A DNA stretch of 64,000 nt from Ignavibacteriales bacterium (GTDB lineage Bacteria > Bacteroidota > Ignavibacteria > Ignavibacteriales > Melioribacteraceae). Positions 50,269-59,493 of the stretch are shown here, piece by piece. The DNA is taken from positions 1,736,001 through 1,800,000 of the forward strand of contig JAPLFG010000003.1 of assembly GCA_026390795.1 (NCBI GenBank), written 5' to 3'. The notes beneath the pieces are model-generated. The model saw only the letters and a program-made list of their open reading frames with translations. It ran no database searches and was not told the DNA's origin. A program made the position numbers and the translations under genes. Within the stretch, counting starts at the first letter, position 1. Every line of letters begins with the position of its first letter.

Positions 50269-52104
50269 ATGGCTTACGATCTTTTAACAACATCGGGCAT
50301 AGACGGTCTTGTTACAAACTATAAAAACACGGAAGCTAATAACAGGCTGACTCCTTTAACCACTCGAAGAACGAATTATCAAACCCTCGATTCGGCTTAT
50401 ACAACAATAAATACAAAATTAACTGCGTTCAGCAGTTCATTAAATTCTCTAGCAAGTACGGACAGCACATCGACATTTTCTTCAATGAGAGCCACTTCTT
50501 CTAGCGCAGCTTTTTTTTCAATATCAGCTACGAGCACGGCGGTTAGTAATACAAGTACGGTACGTGTTAATCAGCTTGCAAAGAATGATCTGGTTTTATC
50601 TCAAGATCTAGCTTCCGATACTGCTTCTACTGTAATTACCGAAGCGGGAAGTCATGATTTTGTTATCACGTCAGGTGATGGTTTGGGCGGTACATTAACA
50701 AGTAAAGTGACAGTAACGTTTTCCGAATCCGATTTTACGAACGGTACGATATCGAATGCAGATGTGATGACTAAAATTCAGACAGCAATCAATACAGATA
50801 AAGCCATTGTTAATTCTGGTTCTGTTGCTGGTGATACCGAAACAACAGAAGGCTCATTCAAATTAAATCTCAACGGAACGGAAACTACAATTAATTATTC
50901 CGCTGGAACATACAGTGATGTTCTGGATAGTGTTGCCTCTCAGATTAATGCACTTTCTGGTATAACGGCAGAAAAAATTGCAGACGGACCGGATAATTTT
51001 AAGTTGCAAATTACAGTTACAGATACTTCGAAATATATAAGCATAGGAAACGATATAACAGGAACATTGGTAAACGATCTTGGTATTGCTTCTCCAAACA
51101 CAAAAGAAATTAGCACATCTGCGGTAGCTAATGCTTCCGTATTTACTCCGGTATCTGGATATTCACAGTTCTCTTTAACTACCGATCAATCTGGTTTCGA
51201 TTATAGAATAATGTCTCTTGATGATAGCGTTGGAGGAAGTGCGTTAGCTTCTTTGGGATTAAATTTAGGGGCGGCAAGAACTTCATTCGAACAAATTAGC
51301 AACGATATTGATACGGCAGGATATGCTTATGCCTCTTCAACATTGAATGCGAAGTTGGAATACAACGGTATAAGTATTGAGAGAAATTCAAATTCAATTT
51401 CTGATCTCATTCCCGGTTCCAAGATTGCCTTAAATGCGGTAATGCAGCCAACAGATCCAACAGTTAATATTTCAGTTACAAGGGATACTACTGCTGTAAA
51501 GACAGCCATTAATAATTTTATAAGTAAGTTTAACGATCTCTATACATATCTAAAGACTAATTTAACCAGTTCAACAAACGGTACAACAACTACGAGAGGG
51601 AGTTTGACGGGAGACTCTACGGCAACAACGCTTCAAAGTTTTTTCAGCTCTCTTTCTACTTCGACAGTATCCGGAATTCCGACAGATCAAATAAATACTC
51701 TCTATAAACTGGGAATTAAATTTGATATTACAAGCGGTTTAAGTCTTGCCGATTCTACAGTGTTAGACAGCTCATTGAACAATAAGCCGGATCAAGTAGC
51801 GGCACTCTTTAATTCCACAAACGGTATTGCTAAAACTTTCTCAACCAGAATTGCCCCATATCTTGGTTCTACCGGATATATAATGACGAGAAAAGCTACA
51901 TTTACTTCAAATATAGCATCGATTACTGATACGGGTACGGCAATTCAGGCTAAGATAGATAAGAGTGCTGTACTATTACGCAGCCGATACATTAAAATGC
52001 AGCAGGATCTTCAGACAATTTTATATCTTCAATCCGATTTTGCTACCTTTTATTCTGGCTTACTTGCATCTACAACATCAAATTCAACAACCACGAGCAG
52101 CTAA
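50269..52104 (+). CDS. fliD: filament cap protein FliD
   Basis: FliD caps the filament and helps flagellin fold. The N-terminal LTTSGIDGLVTNYKNTEANN and ANLRVNQLAKNDLV-like segment TVRVNQLAKNDLVLS at about 95-109 are family features, as is the C-terminal helix SRYIKMQQDLQTILYLQSDF. The length of 611 is at the upper end of the usual range. It overlaps the next start by 1 base (TAATG). Confidence 0.93.
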   Translation: MAYDLLTTSGIDGLVTNYKNTEANNRLTPLTTRRTNYQTLDSAYTTINTKLTAFSSSLNSLASTDSTSTFSSMRATSSSAAFFSISATSTAVSNTSTVRVNQLAKNDLVLSQDLASDTASTVITEAGSHDFVITSGDGLGGTLTSKVTVTFSESDFTNGTISNADVMTKIQTAINTDKAIVNSGSVAGDTETTEGSFKLNLNGTETTINYSAGTYSDVLDSVASQINALSGITAEKIADGPDNFKLQITVTDTSKYISIGNDITGTLVNDLGIASPNTKEISTSAVANASVFTPVSGYSQFSLTTDQSGFDYRIMSLDDSVGGSALASLGLNLGAARTSFEQISNDIDTAGYAYASSTLNAKLEYNGISIERNSNSISDLIPGSKIALNAVMQPTDPTVNISVTRDTTAVKTAINNFISKFNDLYTYLKTNLTSSTNGTTTTRGSLTGDSTATTLQSFFSSLSTSTVSGIPTDQINTLYKLGIKFDITSGLSLADSTVLDSSLNNKPDQVAALFNSTNGIAKTFSTRIAPYLGSTGYIMTRKATFTSNIASITDTGTAIQAKIDKSAVLLRSRYIKMQQDLQTILYLQSDFATFYSGLLASTTSNSTTTSS

Positions 52105-52439
52105 TGAAAAAGATAGAAATTAAAATTGAACGGACTAATAAATTGTTGGATAAAATCTCCGATAATCTTGACAACCTTATAGTTGAAACTTTCGATTCCG
52201 CATCCCCTGTCATCGCAAAAAACATGAAAGCACTGCAAAAAGCCAAAAATGAGATTATTGATGAATTTGGGCTGGAAGAGTTTTTAAAATATGGGTCGGA
52301 TTTGTTAAATAGGGCTAAACTAATCGGAAGAAAGTTCGATAATATAATAGGGATATTCACCCATGAAGAGGAAAAGCTTGAAAAAGAACTTTTAAGCTAT
52401 ATGAGCAAGAAAAAGATTGCAAATTATTTGAGGTATTAG
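52104..52439 (+). CDS. small helical protein after fliD, FliT-like position
   Basis: The 111 residues are charged and helical (TNKLLDKISDNLDNLIVETF, EEEKLEKELLSYMSKKK) with no membrane segment. I cannot match it to a family. Gene order fliS-fliD-X suggests a FliT-like chaperone for FliD, but this rests on position only. Its coding region contains a strict sigma-28-type motif for flgM. Confidence 0.65.
   Translation: MKKIEIKIERTNKLLDKISDNLDNLIVETFDSASPVIAKNMKALQKAKNEIIDEFGLEEFLKYGSDLLNRAKLIGRKFDNIIGIFTHEEEKLEKELLSYMSKKKIANYLRY
52139..52165 (+). promoter_or_regulatory. predicted internal sigma-28 promoter of flgM
   Basis: TAAA at 52139-52142, 15 bases, then TCCGATAA at 52158-52165, followed by T. 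It is in the gene after fliD and 275 bases before flgM. In enteric bacteria flgM is also transcribed from a sigma-28 promoter, which gives feedback on FliA. Confidence 0.55.
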
Positions 52440-52691
52440 ATGGAAATCAGAGGCGTTTCAAACAATCCGCTCTTTGTTAATCAAGCAAAGAACAACAAAC
52501 CTGAAGAAGCTCAAAATCAGGATGCAAAGGATAAAATTGTGATTTCTTCAGAAGCACGCGATTTAGCCAAGGTTGATCTTAGTTCTGCCAGGTTAGAAGA
52601 GATCCGTGACCGAATTAACTCTAAATTTTACGATTCCGATGAAGCATTAAACAAAGTTGCAGAAAAGATTTTATCAGAAGTTTCTAAATAA
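52440..52691 (+). CDS. flgM: anti-sigma-28 factor FlgM
   Basis: FlgM holds FliA inactive and is secreted when the hook is complete. The 83-residue protein has a disordered polar N-terminus and a C-terminal FliA-binding helix region with the family pattern ARLEEIRDRINSKFYDSDEA followed by LNKVAEKILSEV (about 48-80). It begins on the base after the preceding stop. Confidence 0.85.
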   Translation: MEIRGVSNNPLFVNQAKNNKPEEAQNQDAKDKIVISSEARDLAKVDLSSARLEEIRDRINSKFYDSDEALNKVAEKILSEVSK

Positions 52692-52727
52692 ATAATAAAT
52701 ATTTTTCCTCTCCTCGTTTTTTTTTCT

Positions 52728-53141
52728 ATGTTTAATATTATGGAAAAGCGATATAAAGTATTAGTAGTTGACGACGAAGAATTAGCACAGGATTTTTTGA
52801 AATATTTTCTCTCCAAACAATTTGAAGTTCACACATGCGGCAGCGTTAATGCATTCTACAGCATAATTAATTCAGTAGATTTTGATTTGATTCTGATGGA
52901 TATCTCTTTAAGAGATAACAAAGATGGAATTGATTTGACGCGTGAACTTAAAATGATGGAAAAATATAAAGACATACCTGTTTTTGTACTCACCGCGTTC
53001 AATACTACAAAAGAAAGAAACAGTTCATTCGAAGCTGGTGCAAAAGAATTTTTGGCAAAACCGGTTGATGGAAAGGCACTTCTACAATTGATTAATTCAG
53101 TGTTGACAAAACCGGAACCAATCTTCAAATATAATTCTTAG
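52728..53141 (+). CDS. single-domain response regulator at the end of the locus
   Basis: The 137 residues are one receiver domain: VVDDEELAQDF (acidic pair 15-16), phosphoacceptor Asp 58 in LILMDISLRD, and Lys in FLAKPVDG near 112. Start is ATG at 52728 or 52740; neither has a clear ribosome site. It has no output domain. It could be a CheY-like motor regulator or a member of the phosphorelay encoded upstream. Confidence 0.88.
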   Translation: MFNIMEKRYKVLVVDDEELAQDFLKYFLSKQFEVHTCGSVNAFYSIINSVDFDLILMDISLRDNKDGIDLTRELKMMEKYKDIPVFVLTAFNTTKERNSSFEAGAKEFLAKPVDGKALLQLINSVLTKPEPIFKYNS

Positions 53142-53196
53142 ATATTTTTTGGAATTAATTACCGCATCCGACTTAAAAATTACTTTCTTAATGTGA

Positions 53197-53312
53197 CTTC
53201 TGAAATATTGTTTTCATAGAGTCTTTGTTAGGAACATGCCTATCGGTAGGCATGTGAAATGAAGAAGCAAGCTCAATAAGTTGATGCCCGGTAGCAGCAT
53301 TCGGGCATGACA
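53197..53312. repeat. dispersed repeat, copy B (diverged)
   Basis: Shares the outer parts CTTCTGAAATATT and ATGACAAT with the other copies, but the middle is different: CATGCCTA (tcgg) TAGGCATG and TGCCCG ... CGGGCA form two internal hairpins. Confidence 0.6.
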
Positions 53313-53366
53313 ATAACCCCACTATCACAACTGGAATTTATCTTTTTCAATTTTCTCTGACCTATT

Positions 53367-53405
53367 AAAAAAGGTTATCCCTAAAATAACTCTTAGAGAT
53401 AACCT
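53367..53405 (-). terminator. rho-independent terminator of the tricorn-like protease gene
   Basis: AGGTTATC (53372-53379) pairs with GATAACCT (53398-53405), and on the - strand the stem is followed by a run of T (53367-53372 as A on the + strand). It lies 180 bases after the - strand stop. Confidence 0.7.
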
Positions 53406-53432
53406 CTAGCATCAAATTCTAATTTAAGAGAC

Positions 53433-53557
53433 CTTTGAAATATTCTAATATCTGTCTTTGCGAGTGAAGCGAAGCAAACTAAATCTTTATTGTTAGCAAA
53501 AAATGTAGATTGCTTTTCCCGCCAAGCTTGCCTGCCGGCAGGGCGGGATCGCAATGA
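53433..53557. repeat. dispersed repeat, copy C
   Basis: Matches copy A along CTTTGAAATATTC, CTGTCTTTGCGA, GAAGCGAAGCAAACT, AGATTGCTTTTCCCG and GGGATCGCAATGA. It carries an extra palindrome, CCTGCCGGCAGG, in the middle. Confidence 0.75.
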
Positions 53558-53587
53558 TCAAGAATAAATAATTCCTCATATGCCTTT

Positions 53588-56500
53588 TTATTTTTTGTTT
53601 GGATAAGGCGGTTGAGATGGAAATGTAAACGGATGATCTTTTATTTCCTGTAAAACAGTTTCAATAGCTTTATCCAGCTGAACATCTTTTCCTTGCTGAA
53701 CTGATGCCGGATCGTTATCAATATAAATATCCGGATCGCCGCCGTGGTTTTCGATCCACCATTTACTTTCTTTGCCAAAGAAACCGTTGTTCGATTGCTC
53801 GACGTATCCGTTATCAATTGTTGACTGCTGATTTAATATTCCTGTCAATCCGCCCCAGGAAGGAACGCCCACTATTTTTCCTAAACCATTTGCTTTGAAA
53901 TCTTCCAGGAATGCCTCGCCGTCCGAACCGTTATATTCATTTGACAGCACTACAAATTGACCCGTTGATGTACTTCCCGGATATCTGAACGGTACCATAT
54001 CATGAAGAACATTATAGCCAACCATTTTCCTTTTTAGCTTATCGGTCATAAAATATTCGGTCCATCCGCCGGAATTTCTCCTCATGTCAATTATAATTCC
54101 TTTTTTATATCTGAACGCTCTCCAAAATTTATCGAATTCGCCAATGCCGCCGTCATTCATTGCATTTATATGCATGTAACCGACTTCTCCGTTTGTTGCC
54201 TTTAACACTTTATTGATATTTCCGGTGAGCCACCTGTAATATCTAAGCTGAGAATTATTTCTAATCGGTTCAATTTCATACGTTTTTGCACCTTCTGAAG
54301 ATGGTTTATTATTAACGGTTACAGAAATTTTCTGTTTGTCTGTTACCTGAAGATATTTATTGTAATCCTCCGGAGCTTTAATTTCTTTTCCGTTTATTGC
54401 AATTAGATAATCTCCTTCATTAAGATCGATATCTGGTCTAACGAGCGGGGATTTCAAATCTAAATTATATTCAGTTGGTCCGTAAATTTTATCAAACTTA
54501 TAGTAAGATGTTTTTCCGTCTTTGATTAGATCGGCACCGAGCCATCCGGTGTAAAGATTTGTAGCTGATGGAGCTTTCTTAGAGCCGGTATCGCCTCCGC
54601 CTATGTAAGTGTGAGAAACACTTAATTCACCTACTAACTGAAGCAGAACCCAATTCAAATCATTTCTTGAAGTCAAATAAGGAATGTACGATTTATATTT
54701 TTCTCCCAATCCTTTCCAATCCATATTGAACATATTCGGATCGAAGAAGAAATCCCGGTACCAGCGCCAAGTATCGTCAAAAATCTGATTCCATTCTTTT
54801 TGAACATTTACTGTATATGACATTCCTTCTACATTCAATTTATCAGATACATTTTTTGATTTGTATGCATCATTAACAGAAGAAGTAAAAATATCCGATC
54901 CTTTGCGAACGATCATTTGCTCGCCGTTTGTGGAGAGATCAAAACTTCTGACCTTATCGCTAAATACATTTTCTTTTTTCTCTTTCATATCGAAAATGTG
55001 AAGATCCCATTTTGTAGCGCCTTTCGGTTTGAAAATTTCTTCATATTCTGCTTCCGTAAATTTTGGAACCGAGCACCAAAGCACCTTTCCGTTTCCCGCT
55101 TTCAAATAAAAATAATTTCCAGCTTCAACAGGAAGGGGATAAGTTCTTTTCATTAATCCCTCTGTATCAATTTTGAATCCTTTCGACTCTTTAGCTTCTT
55201 CTTTTTTTACTGGGTCTGCGAAAGGAGGATTCTCTCCATCCTGCAATTGAACTACCATTATTTTCTGAGGTTCGGAGACAACATGATTGTCTTCGTAAAA
55301 ATCCATTTGTATTTCAAAATTTCTGCTTGATACATAGTAGAGATACTTGCCGTTGGCGTCAAATGATGGGTAGAGGTTATCATAAAAATCATCCGTTACC
55401 GCATACTTTTTATTTTGATCTAGACTGTAAATAAAAATCTGGCTGTTTTTATTAAATTGAACGAAACTATAACAGATCCATTTGCTGTCAGGTGACCAAT
55501 TGTAATCGCTTATCTCCCAATAGAATTCATCGTTCTTCATCTGATTCGATTCATCAACCTTAACAAGTTTTTTTGAATCAACATCTAGATAGAAAATTTT
55601 AAAATCTTTATTGCCGAAAAGAATTTTTTTCCCATCCGGCGACCAAAGCAGATGGTAATTGGTTTCCTTAAGCGAACTTGTTAATGGAATCCATTCTCCT
55701 CCGTCAACTTTTTGAATATATAATTCATATTCGCCGCTTTTATCAGAAAAGAATGCGATCCATTTTCCATCTGGAGAAATTTGCGGATACATTTCCCTTG
55801 TGCCGGGTGAATTTGAAAGATTGGAAGTATTTCCTTTATCGGCTGCAACTGTAAATAAATCTCCCCGCGCTTCAACAGCTGCAGATTGACCATCGTTAGA
55901 AATTGTTGCATAGTGAATATAATCTTTCGGGTTGATCACTCTGTCTCTTAATTCCCACCGGTCAGATGGAACATCGACTGTAATCTTTTTTGATTGATCG
56001 GTTTTGGTATCAAGTATATTTAAATAACCATCCTGCATATAAACAATTTGATCTTTATCGTTTGACGGGGTAATTACATCAACATCGGTATACTTTGTTA
56101 TCTGAGTAATTTCTTTTGTGTCAAGGTTTTCTTTAAAAATATTTGCAACTCCGCCAACTCTATCGGAAACGAAATACATAAATTTTCCAATCCACATTGG
56201 GTATGCATTTTTGCCAACGTAATCTGTTATCGGAGTAAATTTGTTTTCTTTGAAATCGTACATCCAGATATCTGTATACCATCCGCCTTTATATCTTTTC
56301 CAGTTATATTCTTCCGGTCCTTTTCTGACGTAAAGAAATTTTGTTCCGTCTTCTGAGAAACTGCACCTCACTCCGCGTTCCAGAGGAAATCGTTCCGGTA
56401 CAGAACCATCTTTGTCAATGAAGTAAAGATTTCCATCCCGCATGATATAATTTTCAAATCCTGATCTGAATACAATTCGCTTTCCATCCGGAGTCCAGCA

Positions 56501-56845
56501 GACCGACTGACCGCCGCCCGGATTGTAAGTAATTCTCTTTGGTTCGCCGCCGTCAGTTGAAATAGTGTAAACATTGTAGGGAACATCATAAGAACCCGTG
56601 AATGCAATCGTTGAACCGTCCGGAGAAAATTTTGCGGAGCTTTCATCACCTGGAAAAGTTGTTAACCTTGCGGCAGTTCCGCCGTTAGAATTTACAATCC
56701 AAAGATCGCCCTCATATGTGAAAACAATTTTGTTTTTATTGATATCCGGATCGCGCACGAATCTTCCTTCGGAAGAAGCGAACATAAAATTTGTAAACAT
56801 GACGAAAAAGAATACTGACGCGGCAAAGAATTTTTTCATAAACAC
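53588..56845 (-). CDS. tricorn-like serine protease (S41 family)
   Basis: A signal peptide (about 1-23) sends it to the cell envelope. Residues about 27-530 contain WD40/TolB-type propeller repeats (FSPDGSTIAFTG, WTPDGKRIVFRS, ISPDGKWIAFFS, WSPDGKKILFG). A core domain, a PDZ domain (about 775-860, DLNEGDYLIAINGKEI) and the S41 protease domain follow, with the nucleophile in NGSDGEAF at about residue 974. Length 1085 is normal for bacterial tricorn homologues, which degrade peptides. ATG at 56845 or, two codons on, 56839 could start it. Confidence 0.92.
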   Translation of the reverse strand: MFMKKFFAASVFFFVMFTNFMFASSEGRFVRDPDINKNKIVFTYEGDLWIVNSNGGTAARLTTFPGDESSAKFSPDGSTIAFTGSYDVPYNVYTISTDGGEPKRITYNPGGGQSVCWTPDGKRIVFRSGFENYIMRDGNLYFIDKDGSVPERFPLERGVRCSFSEDGTKFLYVRKGPEEYNWKRYKGGWYTDIWMYDFKENKFTPITDYVGKNAYPMWIGKFMYFVSDRVGGVANIFKENLDTKEITQITKYTDVDVITPSNDKDQIVYMQDGYLNILDTKTDQSKKITVDVPSDRWELRDRVINPKDYIHYATISNDGQSAAVEARGDLFTVAADKGNTSNLSNSPGTREMYPQISPDGKWIAFFSDKSGEYELYIQKVDGGEWIPLTSSLKETNYHLLWSPDGKKILFGNKDFKIFYLDVDSKKLVKVDESNQMKNDEFYWEISDYNWSPDSKWICYSFVQFNKNSQIFIYSLDQNKKYAVTDDFYDNLYPSFDANGKYLYYVSSRNFEIQMDFYEDNHVVSEPQKIMVVQLQDGENPPFADPVKKEEAKESKGFKIDTEGLMKRTYPLPVEAGNYFYLKAGNGKVLWCSVPKFTEAEYEEIFKPKGATKWDLHIFDMKEKKENVFSDKVRSFDLSTNGEQMIVRKGSDIFTSSVNDAYKSKNVSDKLNVEGMSYTVNVQKEWNQIFDDTWRWYRDFFFDPNMFNMDWKGLGEKYKSYIPYLTSRNDLNWVLLQLVGELSVSHTYIGGGDTGSKKAPSATNLYTGWLGADLIKDGKTSYYKFDKIYGPTEYNLDLKSPLVRPDIDLNEGDYLIAINGKEIKAPEDYNKYLQVTDKQKISVTVNNKPSSEGAKTYEIEPIRNNSQLRYYRWLTGNINKVLKATNGEVGYMHINAMNDGGIGEFDKFWRAFRYKKGIIIDMRRNSGGWTEYFMTDKLKRKMVGYNVLHDMVPFRYPGSTSTGQFVVLSNEYNGSDGEAFLEDFKANGLGKIVGVPSWGGLTGILNQQSTIDNGYVEQSNNGFFGKESKWWIENHGGDPDIYIDNDPASVQQGKDVQLDKAIETVLQEIKDHPFTFPSQPPYPNKK

Positions 56846-56977
56846 CTCTTATATTTTATACGGTTGTAAATATAAAGTTTTGAAAAGTCAGAAATAAATC
56901 ATAAAAAATTATCCCGGCGAAGAACCAATCAATTAAATATTGATCTCAGAATTGATGAATTTCCGTCTGCTCAAATT

Positions 56978-57014
56978 AAAAAGGTCATATAAACCTTTCA
57001 GCTATATGACCTTT
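56978..57014 (-). terminator. rho-independent terminator of the TonB-dependent receptor gene
   Basis: AAAGGTCATATA (56980-56991) pairs perfectly with TATATGACCTTT (57003-57014) around an 11-base loop. Read on the - strand, the stem is followed by a T-run. It lies 31 bases after the receptor stop. Confidence 0.85.
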
Positions 57015-57045
57015 GATTGAAAACTATTAAAATCGCACCGGTAAG

Positions 57046-59493
57046 TTAAAAACCGGAGTTCACGTTAACATCAACTTGCTCATTAGAACGTCGTTTGAAA
57101 TTGTTGAAATTATAGCTTAATGATAAATTAAATATCGGGGCTTCGGGCCTTACAAATAAGTTTGACGTAAATCCTGTTCCGTTTGAAACAATATTAAATT
57201 TTGTCTGACCAAATAAATTCTGCGCGCTTAATGTAGCAATCAATTGTTTTTCAAGGAATTCTTGTCTAACCGATGCGCCGATTATCATGAAAGTTTTAAT
57301 TTCACCCTGTGAAGTAACATTCTTGGGATAATAATTTGTAAAGAATTGAATACGTGTTGCTGCCGAAAGCATTACAGTTGTATTCAAACGGGCATCCCAC
57401 GAAAATGTATTTTGTCCTTGGATCCCGAGCTGAGGTTTTTCTTCCAAAGTGAAATGGTAAAAATTAAATACCGGATCCATCTTAAACCATGGAGCAAAAG
57501 TTACATTGGCAGTTATTTCCGCTCCAGCCGATGTTGTGTTCAAAACATTCTCTGGTATTAAATTCAATCTTCCGGTATTATCAACCTCTTGAAGTTGCTC
57601 AATACCATCTTCGGTTTTTCTGAAATATGTTTGCACTGTTAAATAAACACCGGTAAAAGATTTTTGATAATTCAATTCCAGCGAATGCGTAAACGAAGGA
57701 ACCAAATATGGGTTCCCGCCGGTAGAAGTATATGTATCAGAGAAATACGTGTACGGATTCAACTGTCCGTCATAAGGTCTTTGAATTCTTCTGCTGTAAC
57801 TGAATTGCATCTGCTGATCTTCGCTTATCTTTTTGGAAATGTTCAACGTTGGAAAGAGATGAAGCTTTTGATACTTGAATTGAACATTACTTGTCAACTG
57901 ATCCAATAATCGATCCGTATATTCAAGACGCATTCCGGCTTGATAATCCAATCCTAAAATTTTGTCTGTGTATGTTGCGAACGCCGCATAGATATTATTT
58001 CTGAAATCAAAATTGTTTGAGAACGTGTTATTTAATATCCAAAGCTGAGAATCGTTATTAAAATCTTTACTTATTATATCGATCTTTTTGTAAAAGAGAG
58101 TTGCCTGAAGTCCGGTTTCAAAAGTATTTTTATCGACAAGATTGTGTTTATAGTTCAACTTGATTCTAGAGTCGATCCTTGATGTATTATTTTCTCTTCC
58201 CCTTAAATTTATTTGAGTTGTACCGTCTGAGAGAATAGTATTTTCAGTCGTAAATTGATTTGACGGCAATTTTAATTTAGTGAATGTCGCTTCAAAATAG
58301 AGATCGTTTACTTTTGGCGTGAAGATATTACTGAAATTTAATGATCCGTTAAAATATTCGGCTGTGGTTTTACTCTGATCATCTGTATGAGCGTAACTTC
58401 CAGAGGAGTTCTCCATTAAGTCGGAAACATTATTATAAGTATTTACACCCATGTTCATGTCAACGTAACCATAAGAACCTGTGATTCCAAGTGTAACTTT
58501 ATCAGAGAAATATCTATCGAAAGCAAATCTTCCATTGAAGGCGTCACGCTTGTTATGGATATTCGCCCTAGAATTTATTCCGGTTGTACTTAATTGTGTC
58601 CGGTCTACACTTATATCTTGAAAATTGTTATACCGTCTGGCATCTCCGCCGATATTGAGATTATAATCCGGAGTTCGGTAACCAAGATTAAAATCGCCGT
58701 TATATTTATCCCGCGAACCCGCTCCGCTGTTTGCAATGCCGCTTGTATTTGTAACATTGGTTTTCTTTGTAACGATGTTTATTATACCGGCCGTTCCCTC
58801 GGCATCGTACTTGGCGGATGGATTGGTTATGATCTCAATGTTATCAATAATGTTTGCTGGAATCTGTCTTAATGCATCGGTTCCTTGAAGAACACTTGGT
58901 TTTCCGTCAACCATTACTGTAAAATTACCGCTGCCGCGTAAGGAAAGATTTCCGTTGGCATCAATTTGAACCGACGGTTGATTCTGAAGAACATCAACGG
59001 CGGTTCCACCTGTCGCAGATAAATTCTGGCTAACATTAACAACTTTTTTATCAATCTTAAATTCAACCGCACTTTTTTCTGCAATCACCTCGGACTCTTT
59101 CATAGTAACTGCATCCGAAAGAAGTTTTATCTCTTTTAGATTTACAAATTGACTTCCATCCGAAATCTGAACATCGTTAATCTCTTTTTTCTTAAAGCCG
59201 ATAAATGAAATAGACAGATTATAAACTCCGTTGGGAATTCCGGATAACAAAAATTCCCCGTTTTTATCAGATGCAATTCCGTTAACCATTTGAGAATTTT
59301 GTTTTGAGAGAAGAATTATACTTGCGTATTCGATTGGAGAATTGACCGAAGCGTCTATGACCTTACCGGAGATAACGCCTTGTCCTGTTGATTTATTAAT
59401 GGTTGCTGCTACTCTCGGTCCGCTCTGTGCCGAAATTTTTATTTGTAATAGTGTAAGTGTTAATAAACAGTAAAAGATTTTCTTCATAGCCAT
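57046..59493 (-). CDS. TonB-dependent outer-membrane receptor with carboxypeptidase-like N-terminus
   Basis: Signal peptide about 1-23 (ending KISAQ). Residues about 38-115 form a carboxypeptidase-regulatory-like domain (GVISGKVIDASVNSPIEYAS, GIPNGVYNLSISFIGFKKKE). Residues about 140-250 form the plug (ATGGTAVDVLQNQPSVQIDA, GTAGIINIVTKKT), and the rest is a 22-strand-type barrel. No TonB box could be placed with confidence. This is the outer-membrane-receptor group common in Bacteroidota and Ignavibacteria. The substrate cannot be told; no SusD-like partner is adjacent. The start is ATG 59493 or the ATG two codons later. Confidence 0.9.
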   Translation of the reverse strand: MAMKKIFYCLLTLTLLQIKISAQSGPRVAATINKSTGQGVISGKVIDASVNSPIEYASIILLSKQNSQMVNGIASDKNGEFLLSGIPNGVYNLSISFIGFKKKEINDVQISDGSQFVNLKEIKLLSDAVTMKESEVIAEKSAVEFKIDKKVVNVSQNLSATGGTAVDVLQNQPSVQIDANGNLSLRGSGNFTVMVDGKPSVLQGTDALRQIPANIIDNIEIITNPSAKYDAEGTAGIINIVTKKTNVTNTSGIANSGAGSRDKYNGDFNLGYRTPDYNLNIGGDARRYNNFQDISVDRTQLSTTGINSRANIHNKRDAFNGRFAFDRYFSDKVTLGITGSYGYVDMNMGVNTYNNVSDLMENSSGSYAHTDDQSKTTAEYFNGSLNFSNIFTPKVNDLYFEATFTKLKLPSNQFTTENTILSDGTTQINLRGRENNTSRIDSRIKLNYKHNLVDKNTFETGLQATLFYKKIDIISKDFNNDSQLWILNNTFSNNFDFRNNIYAAFATYTDKILGLDYQAGMRLEYTDRLLDQLTSNVQFKYQKLHLFPTLNISKKISEDQQMQFSYSRRIQRPYDGQLNPYTYFSDTYTSTGGNPYLVPSFTHSLELNYQKSFTGVYLTVQTYFRKTEDGIEQLQEVDNTGRLNLIPENVLNTTSAGAEITANVTFAPWFKMDPVFNFYHFTLEEKPQLGIQGQNTFSWDARLNTTVMLSAATRIQFFTNYYPKNVTSQGEIKTFMIIGASVRQEFLEKQLIATLSAQNLFGQTKFNIVSNGTGFTSNLFVRPEAPIFNLSLSYNFNNFKRRSNEQVDVNVNSGF

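Larger units (their letters stand above)
53142..53587. other. repeat-containing spacer ending the flagellar locus
   Basis: No gene is seen. The spacer holds two dispersed-repeat copies and a terminator for the - strand gene to its right. It separates + strand flagellar genes from convergent - strand genes. Confidence 0.8.
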
